A stretch of 64,000 bases of DNA, taken from positions 1 to 64,000 of the forward strand of contig JAFZOV010000038.1 of the NCBI GenBank assembly GCA_017550445.1. The letters run 5' to 3'. Positions 24,265-33,165 of the stretch are shown here, piece after piece. This stretch comes from Fibrobacter sp. GTDB lineage: Bacteria; Fibrobacterota; Fibrobacteria; Fibrobacterales; Fibrobacteraceae. Numbering within the stretch: the first letter of the stretch is position 1; each line of letters begins with the position of its first letter. The position numbers were made by a program, and so were the translations under genes. The notes beneath the pieces are model-generated. The model did not search any database. It was given only the letters and a program-made list of their open reading frames with translations, and was not told where the DNA came from.

Positions 24265-25734
24265 CTAGGCTTCCAGCAAATAGCGGATGTCCTTGACCTT
24301 GCGGGCAAGGTCTTCGTCTTTATCCATCTGCTTTACCAGTGAACGGATGGCGGCGATAACAGAAGAGTAATCCCTATTAAAGAATTCGCCAATATTTACG
24401 AGCGAGGTATTGGTCATTTCTCGGCAAAGGTACATCGCTACCTTGCGCGGAAGGGCGACACCGGCATCTTGGCGCTTGCTTGCAAGGGCCGTGAGGTCGC
24501 AATCGAATTCCATGGCAACAGTCTCGGAGATTCCCTTGACAGAAAGCTCTTCGACACCGGAGGTTCCGGGAGCTGCCACCAAGCGCTTTACGGCACCGAG
24601 GTCCAAGTTCTCTTCGCAGAATTCGTTCATGGCGCGGAGACCGTTCAGCATGCCCTCGATGACGCGGAAGTTTTCGCGCGGCGGGAGCGACAGGAACCGG
24701 CAAATTTCTTCGCGGTCCTTGTCCACAAAAGGAATGTTCATGGACTTCTTCTGGATAAGCTTCATGCGGGTCGTAAGATCCGGTACATCGAGGCCCACAG
24801 CCACGCAGGATTCCAGCGGAGCCAAAAGCTTTGCCGAGATGCTCGGAATTTCGGAATGGCCCTTGGGGCGGATTTCACCTTCGTGAAGGGGCTTGAACTG
24901 GGACGGATGCCTGTCGCAAGAAAGCACCACCTGCTTGCCCTGGGAGCGCAAATGCTTGATCAAGATGGCAAGACGTTCCTGGGTGCTTACACCATATTCC
25001 AGGAGCTGGACATCGTCCAGAAGCAACACATCGCAGTTTTCGTACTTTTCCTGGAAGGCTTCCGCTAGTTCGCGGACATTACCCAGCTTAGCCTTCAAGG
25101 CCTTGCTCATGGCGGTCGCATCGCGGAGGAATTCGTAGGCATGGCAATAGACCACGCGAATCTGGGAATTCGTCTTGAGCATCTGACCGGCAATGGACTG
25201 CAAAAGATGCGTCTTGCCAAGACCGGACTTTCCATAAACGAAAAGCGGATTCAAGGCCGGGTCCCCCGGCTTTTCGGCGACGGACTTGCAGGCTTCACAA
25301 GCGGTAAAGTTGCAGTCACCTTCGATAAAGTTCTCGAAGGTATAGCCAGCATACAGAGAAAGCTTGAGGCGAGGGCGTTTCTTGGGAGCTGCCGCACGAA
25401 CAGTGCGAACGGACGGAAGCTTCGGAGCCGCCGGGGTCGACATCACCTGCACGCTTTTTTCTGTAGCGGCAATAGAAATCTTAAAATCAACAAAGGACTC
25501 GCCAAGGACTTCGGCAAAAGCCTTGCGCATAATGTCCGCATAATGAGCCTTCACCCAGTTTTCACGCAGTTCATCCGGGACAGAAAGCTGCACAACACCA
25601 TCAAAAACGCCTTCGAAGCCTACCGTATCTAAAATGGCCAGGCCGAAATAATCATTGCATTCTTCTCGCAAACGGTCCAGAGTCAACTGCCAGACCGAAG
25701 ATTCAGTATTTAAAAGAGCAACAGAGTTTGTCAC
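24265..25734 (-). CDS. dnaA: DnaA-type replication initiator, atypical arginine-finger region
   Basis: The 489-residue protein has an N-terminal domain I, a basic linker (~100-125), an AAA+ module with Walker A GKSGLGKT (168-175) and Walker B DVLLLDD (235-241), and a C-terminal DNA-binding helix-turn-helix (ALPRKVAMYLCREMTNTSLVN, RDYSSVIAAI). All four DnaA domains are present. In box VII, where E. coli has RLKSRF with R285 as arginine finger, this protein has KLLAPL (302-307), so Pro replaces it. RDHTTV of domain IV is RDYSSV. It could be the main DnaA or a paralogue; dnaN does not follow. It starts with GTG 25734, 32 nt from a good promoter. Confidence 0.8.
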   Translation of the reverse strand: MTNSVALLNTESSVWQLTLDRLREECNDYFGLAILDTVGFEGVFDGVVQLSVPDELRENWVKAHYADIMRKAFAEVLGESFVDFKISIAATEKSVQVMSTPAAPKLPSVRTVRAAAPKKRPRLKLSLYAGYTFENFIEGDCNFTACEACKSVAEKPGDPALNPLFVYGKSGLGKTHLLQSIAGQMLKTNSQIRVVYCHAYEFLRDATAMSKALKAKLGNVRELAEAFQEKYENCDVLLLDDVQLLEYGVSTQERLAILIKHLRSQGKQVVLSCDRHPSQFKPLHEGEIRPKGHSEIPSISAKLLAPLESCVAVGLDVPDLTTRMKLIQKKSMNIPFVDKDREEICRFLSLPPRENFRVIEGMLNGLRAMNEFCEENLDLGAVKRLVAAPGTSGVEELSVKGISETVAMEFDCDLTALASKRQDAGVALPRKVAMYLCREMTNTSLVNIGEFFNRDYSSVIAAIRSLVKQMDKDEDLARKVKDIRYLLEA

Positions 25735-25766
25735 GTTTTACCAATCATCTAAAAAAGCATGAAAAA

Positions 25767-25795
25767 ATTAAATAAAGCATACAACAAAATGACAA
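25767..25795 (-). promoter_or_regulatory. Sigma-70-like promoter of the DnaA-type gene
   Basis: On the minus strand TTGTCA (25795-25790) and TTTAAT (25772-25767) are separated by 17 nt. The -10 lies ~32 nt from GTG 25734. Confidence 0.6.
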
Positions 25796-26025
25796 GGCTC
25801 CACATTTTTTTTTGAAAAGTGGCGATTTTGAGCAAAAAACGGGAAAAAAATATTTATTCCCAATATTACCCCCATTGTTGTAAACGAATCACGCTTTTAA
25901 TCACTCCGCAGTCAAGACAGAACCCCTATGTTTGGAACAACTTATCAACAGAAAAATTTTGAACTATGCCTTGACAAAAAAAGTACAACTTTAGTACACA
26001 AAGAAGCACTAATACAGAACACATA

Positions 26026-26067
26026 CAAAAAAATAACTGCCCATTTTTGTCAAAAAAAGGCAGTTTT
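26026..26067 (-). terminator. Rho-independent terminator after the 144-residue hypothetical gene
   Basis: AACTGCC (26035-26041) and GGCAGTT (26059-26065) form a stem with an A/T-rich loop. On the minus strand it is followed by ATTTTTTTG. Confidence 0.75.
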
Positions 26068-26102
26068 CCGTAGAAGATATTGAATATCAATGATTTAGCG
26101 TT

Positions 26103-26537
26103 CTATTTTCTTTCGTCCATTTTCGACTGGAGATTTTCGATACGCTGTTCCAGCATTTTCTGGATTTCGGGCAAGAGTTTATCCTTGATTCGATCCAGGT
26201 AAAGGCACTGCAGCTGGATCATGCGGTTACGATGCCTACCGGCATGTTCCTGAATCCAACGGCTTACCGCCACCTGACGATCTTGCATACGTTCCTGCAG
26301 CACCTGCTTGATATACGTTGTCTGTACAGACATATAACGCTGCATATTGAACGGGAGCTTGTATGTACGGATGAATTGCTTGAGCAATTCCAGAAGCGAC
26401 AAGTTCTGAGCCCTGCGTTCCTGAATGAATTGCTTCAATTCTTCGCAGTGGCATTCAAAGAAAGGCATAATGGCTTTATCATCGATCTGATAAAGTTCCA
26501 ACTCGTCTTGTTTCTTTGTCGCTTCGTCGACAGCCAT
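26103..26537 (-). CDS. Small helical protein of unknown function
   Basis: The 144-residue product has no signal peptide or membrane segment and is predicted to be almost all helix, with a charged C-terminal coiled coil (KLLPEIQKMLEQRIENLQSK). It is rich in Gln, Arg and Met. One CHC pair lies near residue 29. It stands alone with its own terminator, between the DnaA-type gene and trhP. No domain is recognised. Confidence 0.65.
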   Translation of the reverse strand: MAVDEATKKQDELELYQIDDKAIMPFFECHCEELKQFIQERRAQNLSLLELLKQFIRTYKLPFNMQRYMSVQTTYIKQVLQERMQDRQVAVSRWIQEHAGRHRNRMIQLQCLYLDRIKDKLLPEIQKMLEQRIENLQSKMDERK

Positions 26538-26575
26538 GTTATAAATTTATAAAAAAATTCAATTTTTCCGTAAAA

Positions 26576-27889
26576 TTACGTGATTTTACGCACGAAAAAG
26601 GAGTACGGAATATTAAAAGAAAGTATTTCAACAGAATCTTGTAAGAAAACAGTTCCTTCGGTTCCCGGATGCAGGCGATCCACATCGCCCCCCTTGAAAT
26701 CCTTCATGGCAGCAACAGTGCAAGGTGCCATTCCCGACGGGGTCATCAGCTCCAAAGAATCGTCAATGGAGAAAGGCGTCTTGACATTGACCCTGCAAGA
26801 ATTTGTATTCGCATCGTAAGACAAGACCTGCGCCGCAACGCAACCACCGGGAGCCTCTTCGTGAGTAGACTCATAATTCTGAGGCAAGGGGCCGCGCAGG
26901 AATCCCGGCATGAATCCGCGGCCATCCACAAAGGATATGGCACGGCGGCTTTCGTCAGACACCTTGACCGATTCAGGCTCAACCCCCTGCTCAAACTGCA
27001 CGGCACAAGAATCAATCGCCATGCGGTAGGCTCGCACCACCTGGCTCAGGTAATACACAGACTTGGTACGACCTTCGATCTTGAACGAATCCAGGCCGGC
27101 AGCCATCAGTTCGGGAATCACGTCGATGGCGCAAATATCGCGGCTGCTCATGAAATAAGTTCCCCAAGTATCCTCATCCAAGGCAATGGGGGGGAGTTCC
27201 GGGCGGTCGGTACGCTGCAAGCGAAACTCCCCTACATGCTCCTGATAATTTTCGCACTGGGGCTCCGGATTTGCATACAAACGATAAGGCATACGGCAAC
27301 TGTTATCGCAGGCACCCTGATTCGCGTCGCGGCGGGTCACCCAGTTACTGAGCATACAGCGCCCAGACATCGACATACACACGGCTCCGTGCACAAAAAC
27401 TTCCAATTCCAGATCCGGCAAACGGTTCTTGATTTCCAGAATTTCGGACAAACGAAGTTCGCGGCTCAGAATCACGCGATGCACGCCAAGATCGCGCCAG
27501 AACTTAGCGGCCAGATAATTGGTGGTATTCGCCTGCACAGACAAATGAATCTCGACATCGGGGCGCACTTCGCGAAGCCAACCGACAAAACCGGGGTCAG
27601 CCACAATCAGGGCATCGGGTTTCAAGTCAATGGCCGCGAGCAAAGCTTTCTGAAAGGCCTCCACCTTCACGTTACGGGGAATCACGTTACTGGTGAGGTA
27701 AAATTTTTTACCCAATCGATGGGCGTATTCAATCCCTTCGGCCAGGTCGTCCAGATTCTTGAATCCGTTTTCACGAGCACGGAGCGAAAAAGCGGGCTGC
27801 CCAGCATACACGGCATCGGCACCATACGCAAAAGCGTATTTCATACGAATCAAATCGCCAGCAGGAGCAAGAAGTTCAGGCTTTTGCAT
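26576..27889 (-). CDS. trhP: U32-family tRNA hydroxylation protein TrhP-like (YegQ)
   Basis: The 437-residue protein has the U32 motifs: PELLAPAGDL at the N-terminus, YGADAVYAGQPAFSLRA, and VFVHGAVCMSMSGRCMLSNW followed by RDANQGACDNSC. The four Cys of this region bind an Fe-S cluster in the family. In E. coli TrhP (YegQ) and its relatives hydroxylate U34 of tRNA using prephenate; U32 also covers secreted collagenases, but the conserved Cys cluster and length point to the tRNA branch. It ends 38 nt before the 26537 start and begins 3 nt downstream of the Wzi-like gene's stop. Confidence 0.88.
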   Translation of the reverse strand: MQKPELLAPAGDLIRMKYAFAYGADAVYAGQPAFSLRARENGFKNLDDLAEGIEYAHRLGKKFYLTSNVIPRNVKVEAFQKALLAAIDLKPDALIVADPGFVGWLREVRPDVEIHLSVQANTTNYLAAKFWRDLGVHRVILSRELRLSEILEIKNRLPDLELEVFVHGAVCMSMSGRCMLSNWVTRRDANQGACDNSCRMPYRLYANPEPQCENYQEHVGEFRLQRTDRPELPPIALDEDTWGTYFMSSRDICAIDVIPELMAAGLDSFKIEGRTKSVYYLSQVVRAYRMAIDSCAVQFEQGVEPESVKVSDESRRAISFVDGRGFMPGFLRGPLPQNYESTHEEAPGGCVAAQVLSYDANTNSCRVNVKTPFSIDDSLELMTPSGMAPCTVAAMKDFKGGDVDRLHPGTEGTVFLQDSVEILSFNIPYSFFVRKIT

Positions 27890-27892
27890 AGA

Positions 27893-29443
27893 CTACCACT
27901 TAAATCCTGTACGCAGATAAACCTTTTCATCGTTGAACAACGTAATCTCGCCCAGGAAGAACACATATTGCCCTTCATAGCTGATTGAAGGCGTCAGGGA
28001 ATATTCCATCTTCGCGCCCTTCAAGAAACGTTTATGAAGTTTCATGTGATCATGAGTTGGAGTCGTATCGTTCAAAGCACTACCATGATCCGTTCCCTTC
28101 CAGAACCAGGTGTTACGGAGCGAAGCAAAAATGTGATGATCCAAGCGACCATAAGCGGTAAAGTCAATGGTCTGGCTGTTCGGGCCTGCTTGGTTACCCA
28201 GCGGGCGGCCCAGATGAGCCATCTGCGCCGTATTCGAATAGAAGTGGGAATACACATAGGGTTCTACGCGGGCATATTCAGCAATAAAGCCCGATTCCAG
28301 CAAATGGGCATTAATCTTGAAATCATGCGCACCATGCATACCGGCCATCCAAGCCCACTTGGCCTCGATGTTATCATTTTTCACGAGGCTCACCGGGCTT
28401 TCCATGTCATCCAGGAAGAATTCGCTGTAAACGCGGAGAGAACGGAACAGGCGGTAGTTAAAGTCGAACGAAAGGGAACCGTTATTGCTGTCTTCGGAGT
28501 AGTTCCCCTTTTCCATGAACAGGGGAACCGTCGGAACAAACAGCCAGGGTTTCAGGTTATCATACTGGATCTGCAATTCACTGATACCAAAAGTGGCATT
28601 ACCCACGGCCAGTTCGTAACGGTGACCAAAAATATTGCGGGTATTATCGATATTCTTTTTGTCGAAGCTATGATAGATGCGCAAGTCTCCGTAGAACGAA
28701 AGCACGCGCAACGGGCCAAACTGCATATCGAGCGAAAGCATGTTATACGGGAGCGCAAACTGGTTCAGGCTCAGGTTATTGTAGTAGCCCGGCCCCCAAT
28801 GCATCACGTCGCGGCCAAAGTCTAGACGCAGCCAATTGTAGTTCAAGGCGATATGCGTGCGGTAGCGTGCGTAGCTAACATATTCAAGTCCCGAATTATT
28901 TTCTTCTCTCTGGTATTCCAGGAATTCACCATCAAAGGATTTCGGATAATTGTCGGTCTCTCTTTCCGTTGCCAAATGACCTTCGTCATAAATGCGGGCA
29001 TCCAACACGAAGTCAATGGAATCCGCATAGCCGCGCAAGTAGATACCCCCGTCAATTCCCGGCCAAATCGTATCGTTCAGCGCCTCGCCGCCGCGATAAT
29101 CCAAGCCTCCGACAAGAGACATCGCCATAGCCATGCGTGGAGCCTTGTTTTCAAAAGAGCCATGTCCCGAAACCGCCGCGCCGTTTTCACTATCAAAGTA
29201 CAGCAGCGCATTCTTTTCGTTGGCTACAAAATTTTTGCGGAATGTCGTATCGCGGTGCGGGTATGCAAAGAACTGACGTCCCTCCCCCGTGGTAACGCGA
29301 TGCAAATCGAACAGCATAGGAGAATTTTCCAGGAGTCGCAAGTTGCGGACATTTTCGGGGCCGACTACAGGCGATGCTGCAAAAGCCGGAATAGAAAGCA
29401 ATGTTGCCAACAAAAGGGCAAACGGCTTGGAATATATTTTCAT
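27893..29443 (-). CDS. Wzi-like outer-membrane beta-barrel protein
   Basis: ATG 29443 gives 516 residues with a signal peptide (MKIYSKPFALLLATLLSIPA followed by FAA). The mature part is beta-rich with LRLDFGRDVMHWGPGYYNNL and MLSLDMQFGPLRVLSFYG, the WGPG-type motif and polar strands seen in capsule-assembly proteins of the Wzi family. Wzi is a lectin-like barrel that holds capsule on the cell surface; here it may bind exopolysaccharide. It is upstream of trhP with a 3-nt gap. Subfamily assignment is by pattern only. Confidence 0.75.
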   Translation of the reverse strand: MKIYSKPFALLLATLLSIPAFAASPVVGPENVRNLRLLENSPMLFDLHRVTTGEGRQFFAYPHRDTTFRKNFVANEKNALLYFDSENGAAVSGHGSFENKAPRMAMAMSLVGGLDYRGGEALNDTIWPGIDGGIYLRGYADSIDFVLDARIYDEGHLATERETDNYPKSFDGEFLEYQREENNSGLEYVSYARYRTHIALNYNWLRLDFGRDVMHWGPGYYNNLSLNQFALPYNMLSLDMQFGPLRVLSFYGDLRIYHSFDKKNIDNTRNIFGHRYELAVGNATFGISELQIQYDNLKPWLFVPTVPLFMEKGNYSEDSNNGSLSFDFNYRLFRSLRVYSEFFLDDMESPVSLVKNDNIEAKWAWMAGMHGAHDFKINAHLLESGFIAEYARVEPYVYSHFYSNTAQMAHLGRPLGNQAGPNSQTIDFTAYGRLDHHIFASLRNTWFWKGTDHGSALNDTTPTHDHMKLHKRFLKGAKMEYSLTPSISYEGQYVFFLGEITLFNDEKVYLRTGFKW

Positions 29444-29692
29444 AACGTCTCGATTTTTCAAGAATCTTAACAAGAATTTTAGGGGCGTGATATTTCGTCA
29501 AAAGATAGCTTTTTATTCCCTGTATACGCCGTCTATCACATATTTTGGAGCTTTTTGTTCCGAACGGGGTAATTTGTACCATTTTTCATTTTCTGTTTTT
29601 TTTATTAGGCATCATTTTGATATGAAAACGGACTTTACGCAATGTATCTTTTCTAAAAACACTAGCACCCCCCACCTTTAAACGAGGAAAAA

Positions 29693-31954
29693 ATGCTTAC
29701 AAGGAAATGTTTGGGAATTACGTCTCTTGTAACGTTTGGCCTTATCGCAGGTTGTTCGAGCGATGACAGCTCTACCACACCGAAAGACGATCTCGCTAAT
29801 GTTACAGAAAACACCACAAACGCATGCGTCTACGACGGCTATACCGCCATGCTGGGCGTGAACGGAGAAACTCTATGCCTTGATACCGAAGGAACACTCG
29901 CCTTCTGGATCAATTCCGACGGATCTTACGGATTCCCCGAAGCCTCTCAGGATTCCGAGACTCTGAATGACTCCTCCACAAATGACGATGCAGGCTCCTC
30001 TACGCCCAACGATTCTGGAGCAATTTACCTAACCTGTACCTCAGAGAAAGCTCTTTACACGATTAACGGCATTTCTTACTACAAGGACACCGACGGAAGC
30101 CTCTATTACTTTGATGCTGACTGCAACAAGGCATCTCTGACGGTAGCTACACCGGCAAGCAGTTCCTCGATTTCCGAAGGTTCTGAAACGAACGCAAGCA
30201 GCGCCTCGCAACCGGTACAATCCTCTTCTTCCGAAACAACAGCGTCTGTATCTAGCAGTTCGGATGCAACGCCCAACAGCAGCGCCACAGCTAGTAGCTC
30301 CTCCGTCGTTAGCACTTCGAACGGGAAAGTGCCCACCATCAGCTACTCTGCAAACGGAGCCACCGTCGAAAACAACAACAGCTGTGTCGCGGTCACCGGC
30401 GGAGAAGTCGTAATCACCTGCGCTGGCGACTATGACTTTAGCGGTTCCTACAGCGGTGCCGATGCCCAGATTCGCGTTTATTCGCCCAAGAGTGATTCGG
30501 GAGTCTATCTGAACCTGCGCGGACTCACGCTCACTAACACCGCAGATGCCCCCATTTACGCCCAAATGGCGAGCAAGACTTTCGTGGTTCCCAAAAACGG
30601 TACCACCAACACGCTTAGCGACGGAAGCTCCCGTACCAAGACATTTACTTACACCAATTCCAACAACGAAACGAAAGTGGACACTACCAGCGCCTGCATC
30701 TATGCCAAGGATGACTTGACCATCAAAGGCGAAGGAACATTGATCGTTAAAGGCAACTACAACAACGGCATTCATACCAGCAACGACTTGAGAGTCAAAA
30801 ACGGCCTCATCACGGTAACCGCCAAGAATAACGGCCTCAAGGGTAAAGAATCCGTAAGCATCAGCGGCGGCACGCTCAACATCACCACTACGGTGGGTGA
30901 CGGCATCAAGAGCGACACCGATGACGCAACCGACTTGGCTGCCGGCAAGGGCTCTATCGAAATCACCGGCGGTGATATCACTATCAATTCCAAATACGAC
31001 GGAATTACCGCAAACAACATCGTGAGTATCGCAAACGGCGAAAGCACCACCCCAAGCATCAAGATTACGGCTGGCGGCGGACATACTTGCCTTAGCGACC
31101 CCACGACCAGCAGCGGAAATAACGGCGGCATGGGCGGATTCCCCGGCATGGGCGGCAGCTCCTGCTCTGCAGATTCCAGCTCCAAGGGCATCAAGGCCGA
31201 TTCCAACATTGTCATCAGCGGAGGCTCCATTGAAATCAATAGCCGCGACGATGGTGTACACAGCGAAGGAAATATCACGATTTCTGGCGGTGTAACAACT
31301 ATCGCCACCGATGACGACGGTGTACACTCCGAAAAGGCTCTCTACATCAAGGATAATGCAATTGTCCGCGTGACCATTGCATACGAAGGCCTGGAATCTC
31401 CAGACATGAACCTTGAAGGCGGCATTACAAGCGTCATTACAACTGACGACGGCTGGAATGCAGCTGGTGGTACCTCCACAACGACTGGTGGCAACACCGG
31501 TCGCGGCGGCCCCGGCGGCGGTTGGGGCGGTCCTGGAGGCGGAAGCACCGGCAAGCTCACGGTTACGGGCGGCTACCACTATATTTACGTGGGCACCGGC
31601 GACACCGACGGCATTGACAGCAACGGCGACATCACCATCTCGGGCGGCGTGATTATCGTGGAATGCCGCATGAACGGCGGTATGGGCGGCATGGTGGACT
31701 CCGATGGCACCACCAGCATCAAGGGCGCAAAGCTTCTTGGCTTTGGCACCAACAACTCCGAAGAAGGCACGCAGTACAGCGTAAGTTTCAACACGAACAG
31801 CTACTACGGCACTTCTGAAATCGCCTTCAAGCCGAGCTTCAGCGGAAGCAAGATGGTTTCTAGCGTAGGTCAGCCGAGCGCTATCAGCAGCGTCAGCGGC
31901 ATGAACAAGACCTGCTTTGACAAGGATGAAACCCGCTGTGTATATGTAAAGTAA
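29693..31954 (+). CDS. Secreted carbohydrate-binding beta-helix lipoprotein (Cthe_2159-like)
   Basis: The 753-residue product has a lipoprotein signal (LVTFGLIAGC, Cys ~21). Two short repeats follow (CVYDGYTAMLGVNGETLCLD and YLTCTSEKALYTINGISYYK), then a long Ser-rich linker at ~150-205. The C-terminal ~540 residues have right-handed beta-helix spacing with IYAKDDLTIKGEGTLIVKG, GNYNNGIHTSNDLRVKNG, KGSIEITGGDITI and SGGSIEINSRDDGVH. This pattern is that of Cthe_2159, a polysaccharide-binding protein of Clostridium thermocellum. Glycine-rich inserts (GGMGGFPGMGG, GGPGGGWGG) interrupt the helix. GAGG lies before ATG 29693. It probably helps the cell bind plant polysaccharide. Confidence 0.85.
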   Translation: MLTRKCLGITSLVTFGLIAGCSSDDSSTTPKDDLANVTENTTNACVYDGYTAMLGVNGETLCLDTEGTLAFWINSDGSYGFPEASQDSETLNDSSTNDDAGSSTPNDSGAIYLTCTSEKALYTINGISYYKDTDGSLYYFDADCNKASLTVATPASSSSISEGSETNASSASQPVQSSSSETTASVSSSSDATPNSSATASSSSVVSTSNGKVPTISYSANGATVENNNSCVAVTGGEVVITCAGDYDFSGSYSGADAQIRVYSPKSDSGVYLNLRGLTLTNTADAPIYAQMASKTFVVPKNGTTNTLSDGSSRTKTFTYTNSNNETKVDTTSACIYAKDDLTIKGEGTLIVKGNYNNGIHTSNDLRVKNGLITVTAKNNGLKGKESVSISGGTLNITTTVGDGIKSDTDDATDLAAGKGSIEITGGDITINSKYDGITANNIVSIANGESTTPSIKITAGGGHTCLSDPTTSSGNNGGMGGFPGMGGSSCSADSSSKGIKADSNIVISGGSIEINSRDDGVHSEGNITISGGVTTIATDDDGVHSEKALYIKDNAIVRVTIAYEGLESPDMNLEGGITSVITTDDGWNAAGGTSTTTGGNTGRGGPGGGWGGPGGGSTGKLTVTGGYHYIYVGTGDTDGIDSNGDITISGGVIIVECRMNGGMGGMVDSDGTTSIKGAKLLGFGTNNSEEGTQYSVSFNTNSYYGTSEIAFKPSFSGSKMVSSVGQPSAISSVSGMNKTCFDKDETRCVYVK

Positions 31955-31973
31955 GCAACTTTCCTCCAAATAG

Positions 31974-32006
31974 AAAAGTCCTCCGCAGAAGCGGAGGACT
32001 TTCTTT
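31974..32006 (+). terminator. Terminator after the Cthe_2159-like gene
   Basis: AAGTCCTCCGC and GCGGAGGACTT form a perfect stem around AGAA, with A-rich and T-rich flanks, so it can also act for the convergent pilT transcript. Confidence 0.92.
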
Positions 32007-32008
32007 AG

Positions 32009-32050
32009 TCTCTCGTCTGTAGCCGCTGCTAGGCGGCGTTCTTTCGTCTA
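32009..32050. repeat. Heptad-element right arm, GACGAGA family, after pilT
   Basis: TCTCGTC, TGTAG, a CCGC/GCGG mini-hairpin, CGTTC and TTTCGTCTAA. The left array is missing. It ends 3 nt from the pilT stop codon. Confidence 0.85.
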
Positions 32051-32052
32051 AC

Positions 32053-33165
32053 CTACATCCAGCTGCGTTCAGAAGTTCCCGAAATACCGCGGATCTTAAG
32101 ATCGAAGTCATCGGGGTTCGTAGCAGCGTTCATAGCCGTTTCAAGAGAAATCTTTTCTTCTTCGTAAAGCTTCAGGAGCGCCTGGTCGAAGGTCTGGCTG
32201 CGGTACTGCATGTGACCTTCAGCAATAGCCTGTTCGATCAAGTCGTTCTTGTCCTTGTCTTCGATATATTCCTTGATAGCTGCCGTATTCACCAGGATTT
32301 CGGCGGCAGGCACTCGCCCATTGCCATCCTTGGTGGGCAAAAGACGAAGCGAAATAATACCGGCAAGCACTTCGGAAAGCAGCAAGCGGATTTCGTCATG
32401 CTGGTGCGGCGGGTACATCGAAAGCACACGGTGAATGGTTTCGGTAGCGTTCGTGGTATGGATAGTCGCAAACACCATGTGGCCCGTATCGGCAGCCGTC
32501 ATGGCAATCTGCATGGTTTCCAAGTCACGGATTTCGCCCACCAGAAGCACATCCGGGTCCTGACGAAGAGCGGCGCGCAAGGCGTTCGCGTAAGACATGG
32601 TATCCACGCCGATTTCACGCTGCGAAATAATCGCCTTTTCGTCGCGGTAAAGGTATTCGATCGGGTCTTCGACCGTAATGATGTTCACCGCTTCGTTCTG
32701 GTTGATGTAATCCAGCATGGCGGCCAAGGTCGTAGACTTACCCGAACCCGTCGTACCTGTAACCAGCACGAGGCCGCGCTTGGTCAAGGACATGTCGCGA
32801 ATGACTTCGGGCAAATGCAAATCTTCGAATGCAGGAATCTTTGCCTTAATGTGACGAATCACCACGGCAATCGTTCCACGCTGACGGAACACGTTCACAC
32901 GGAAACGGCCCATGTCGCGGGCGCCCACGGCAAAGTCGCATTCCTTGTTGGCTTCAAAGCGCTGTTTCTGGTCACGATTCATGATATCATCCAAGAAGGA
33001 ATCCATCATCAAGGCATCAACCTTCACATCAAAAAGACGCTGCAAGGCACCGTTGATACGGTAAACAGGCGGAACGCCCACGCGCAGGTGCAAGTCAGAT
33101 GCACCACGGTTCACCATTTCACGCAATAATTTTTCAATACGAAGTTGCGGTTGCTGGTCAGCCAT
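32053..33165 (-). CDS. pilT: Type IV pilus retraction ATPase PilT
   Basis: The 370-residue protein is a GspE/PilT-type AAA ATPase with N-terminal PAS-like domain (SDLHLRVGVPPVYRINGAL), Walker A GTTGSGKST (137-145), the Asp box and Walker B VLLVGEIRD, and HMVFATIHTTNA. It powers pilus retraction and twitching motility at the inner membrane. ATG 33165 overlaps the stop of the upstream FimV-like gene (TAATG), with GGAGGT 10 nt upstream, so the two are co-translated. A second ATPase (PilB) is not in the window. Confidence 0.93.
   Translation of the reverse strand: MADQQPQLRIEKLLREMVNRGASDLHLRVGVPPVYRINGALQRLFDVKVDALMMDSFLDDIMNRDQKQRFEANKECDFAVGARDMGRFRVNVFRQRGTIAVVIRHIKAKIPAFEDLHLPEVIRDMSLTKRGLVLVTGTTGSGKSTTLAAMLDYINQNEAVNIITVEDPIEYLYRDEKAIISQREIGVDTMSYANALRAALRQDPDVLLVGEIRDLETMQIAMTAADTGHMVFATIHTTNATETIHRVLSMYPPHQHDEIRLLLSEVLAGIISLRLLPTKDGNGRVPAAEILVNTAAIKEYIEDKDKNDLIEQAIAEGHMQYRSQTFDQALLKLYEEEKISLETAMNAATNPDDFDLKIRGISGTSERSWM

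Larger units (their letters stand above)
25735..26102. other. AT-rich intergenic region upstream of the DnaA-type gene
   Basis: This 368-nt gene-free stretch holds the dnaA-type promoter, the terminator of the 26103 gene, and one DnaA-box-like TTATCAACA at 25942-25950. Only one box was found by eye, so it is a weak candidate for an origin; autoregulation of the DnaA-type gene is equally possible. Confidence 0.5.

Noticed and set aside
25735..26102. Chromosomal origin (oriC) upstream of the DnaA-type gene
   Set aside because: Only one box (TTATCAACA) was found, with no cluster of DnaA boxes; dnaN and other origin neighbours are missing. It is kept as an intergenic region only.
30041..31969. 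Long 642-codon frame on the minus strand opposite the Cthe_2159-like gene
   Set aside because: It mirrors the repetitive beta-helix gene; the product is Ala/Val/Gly-rich with no motif. The plus-strand gene has a signal, linker and ribosome site, so this is a shadow.
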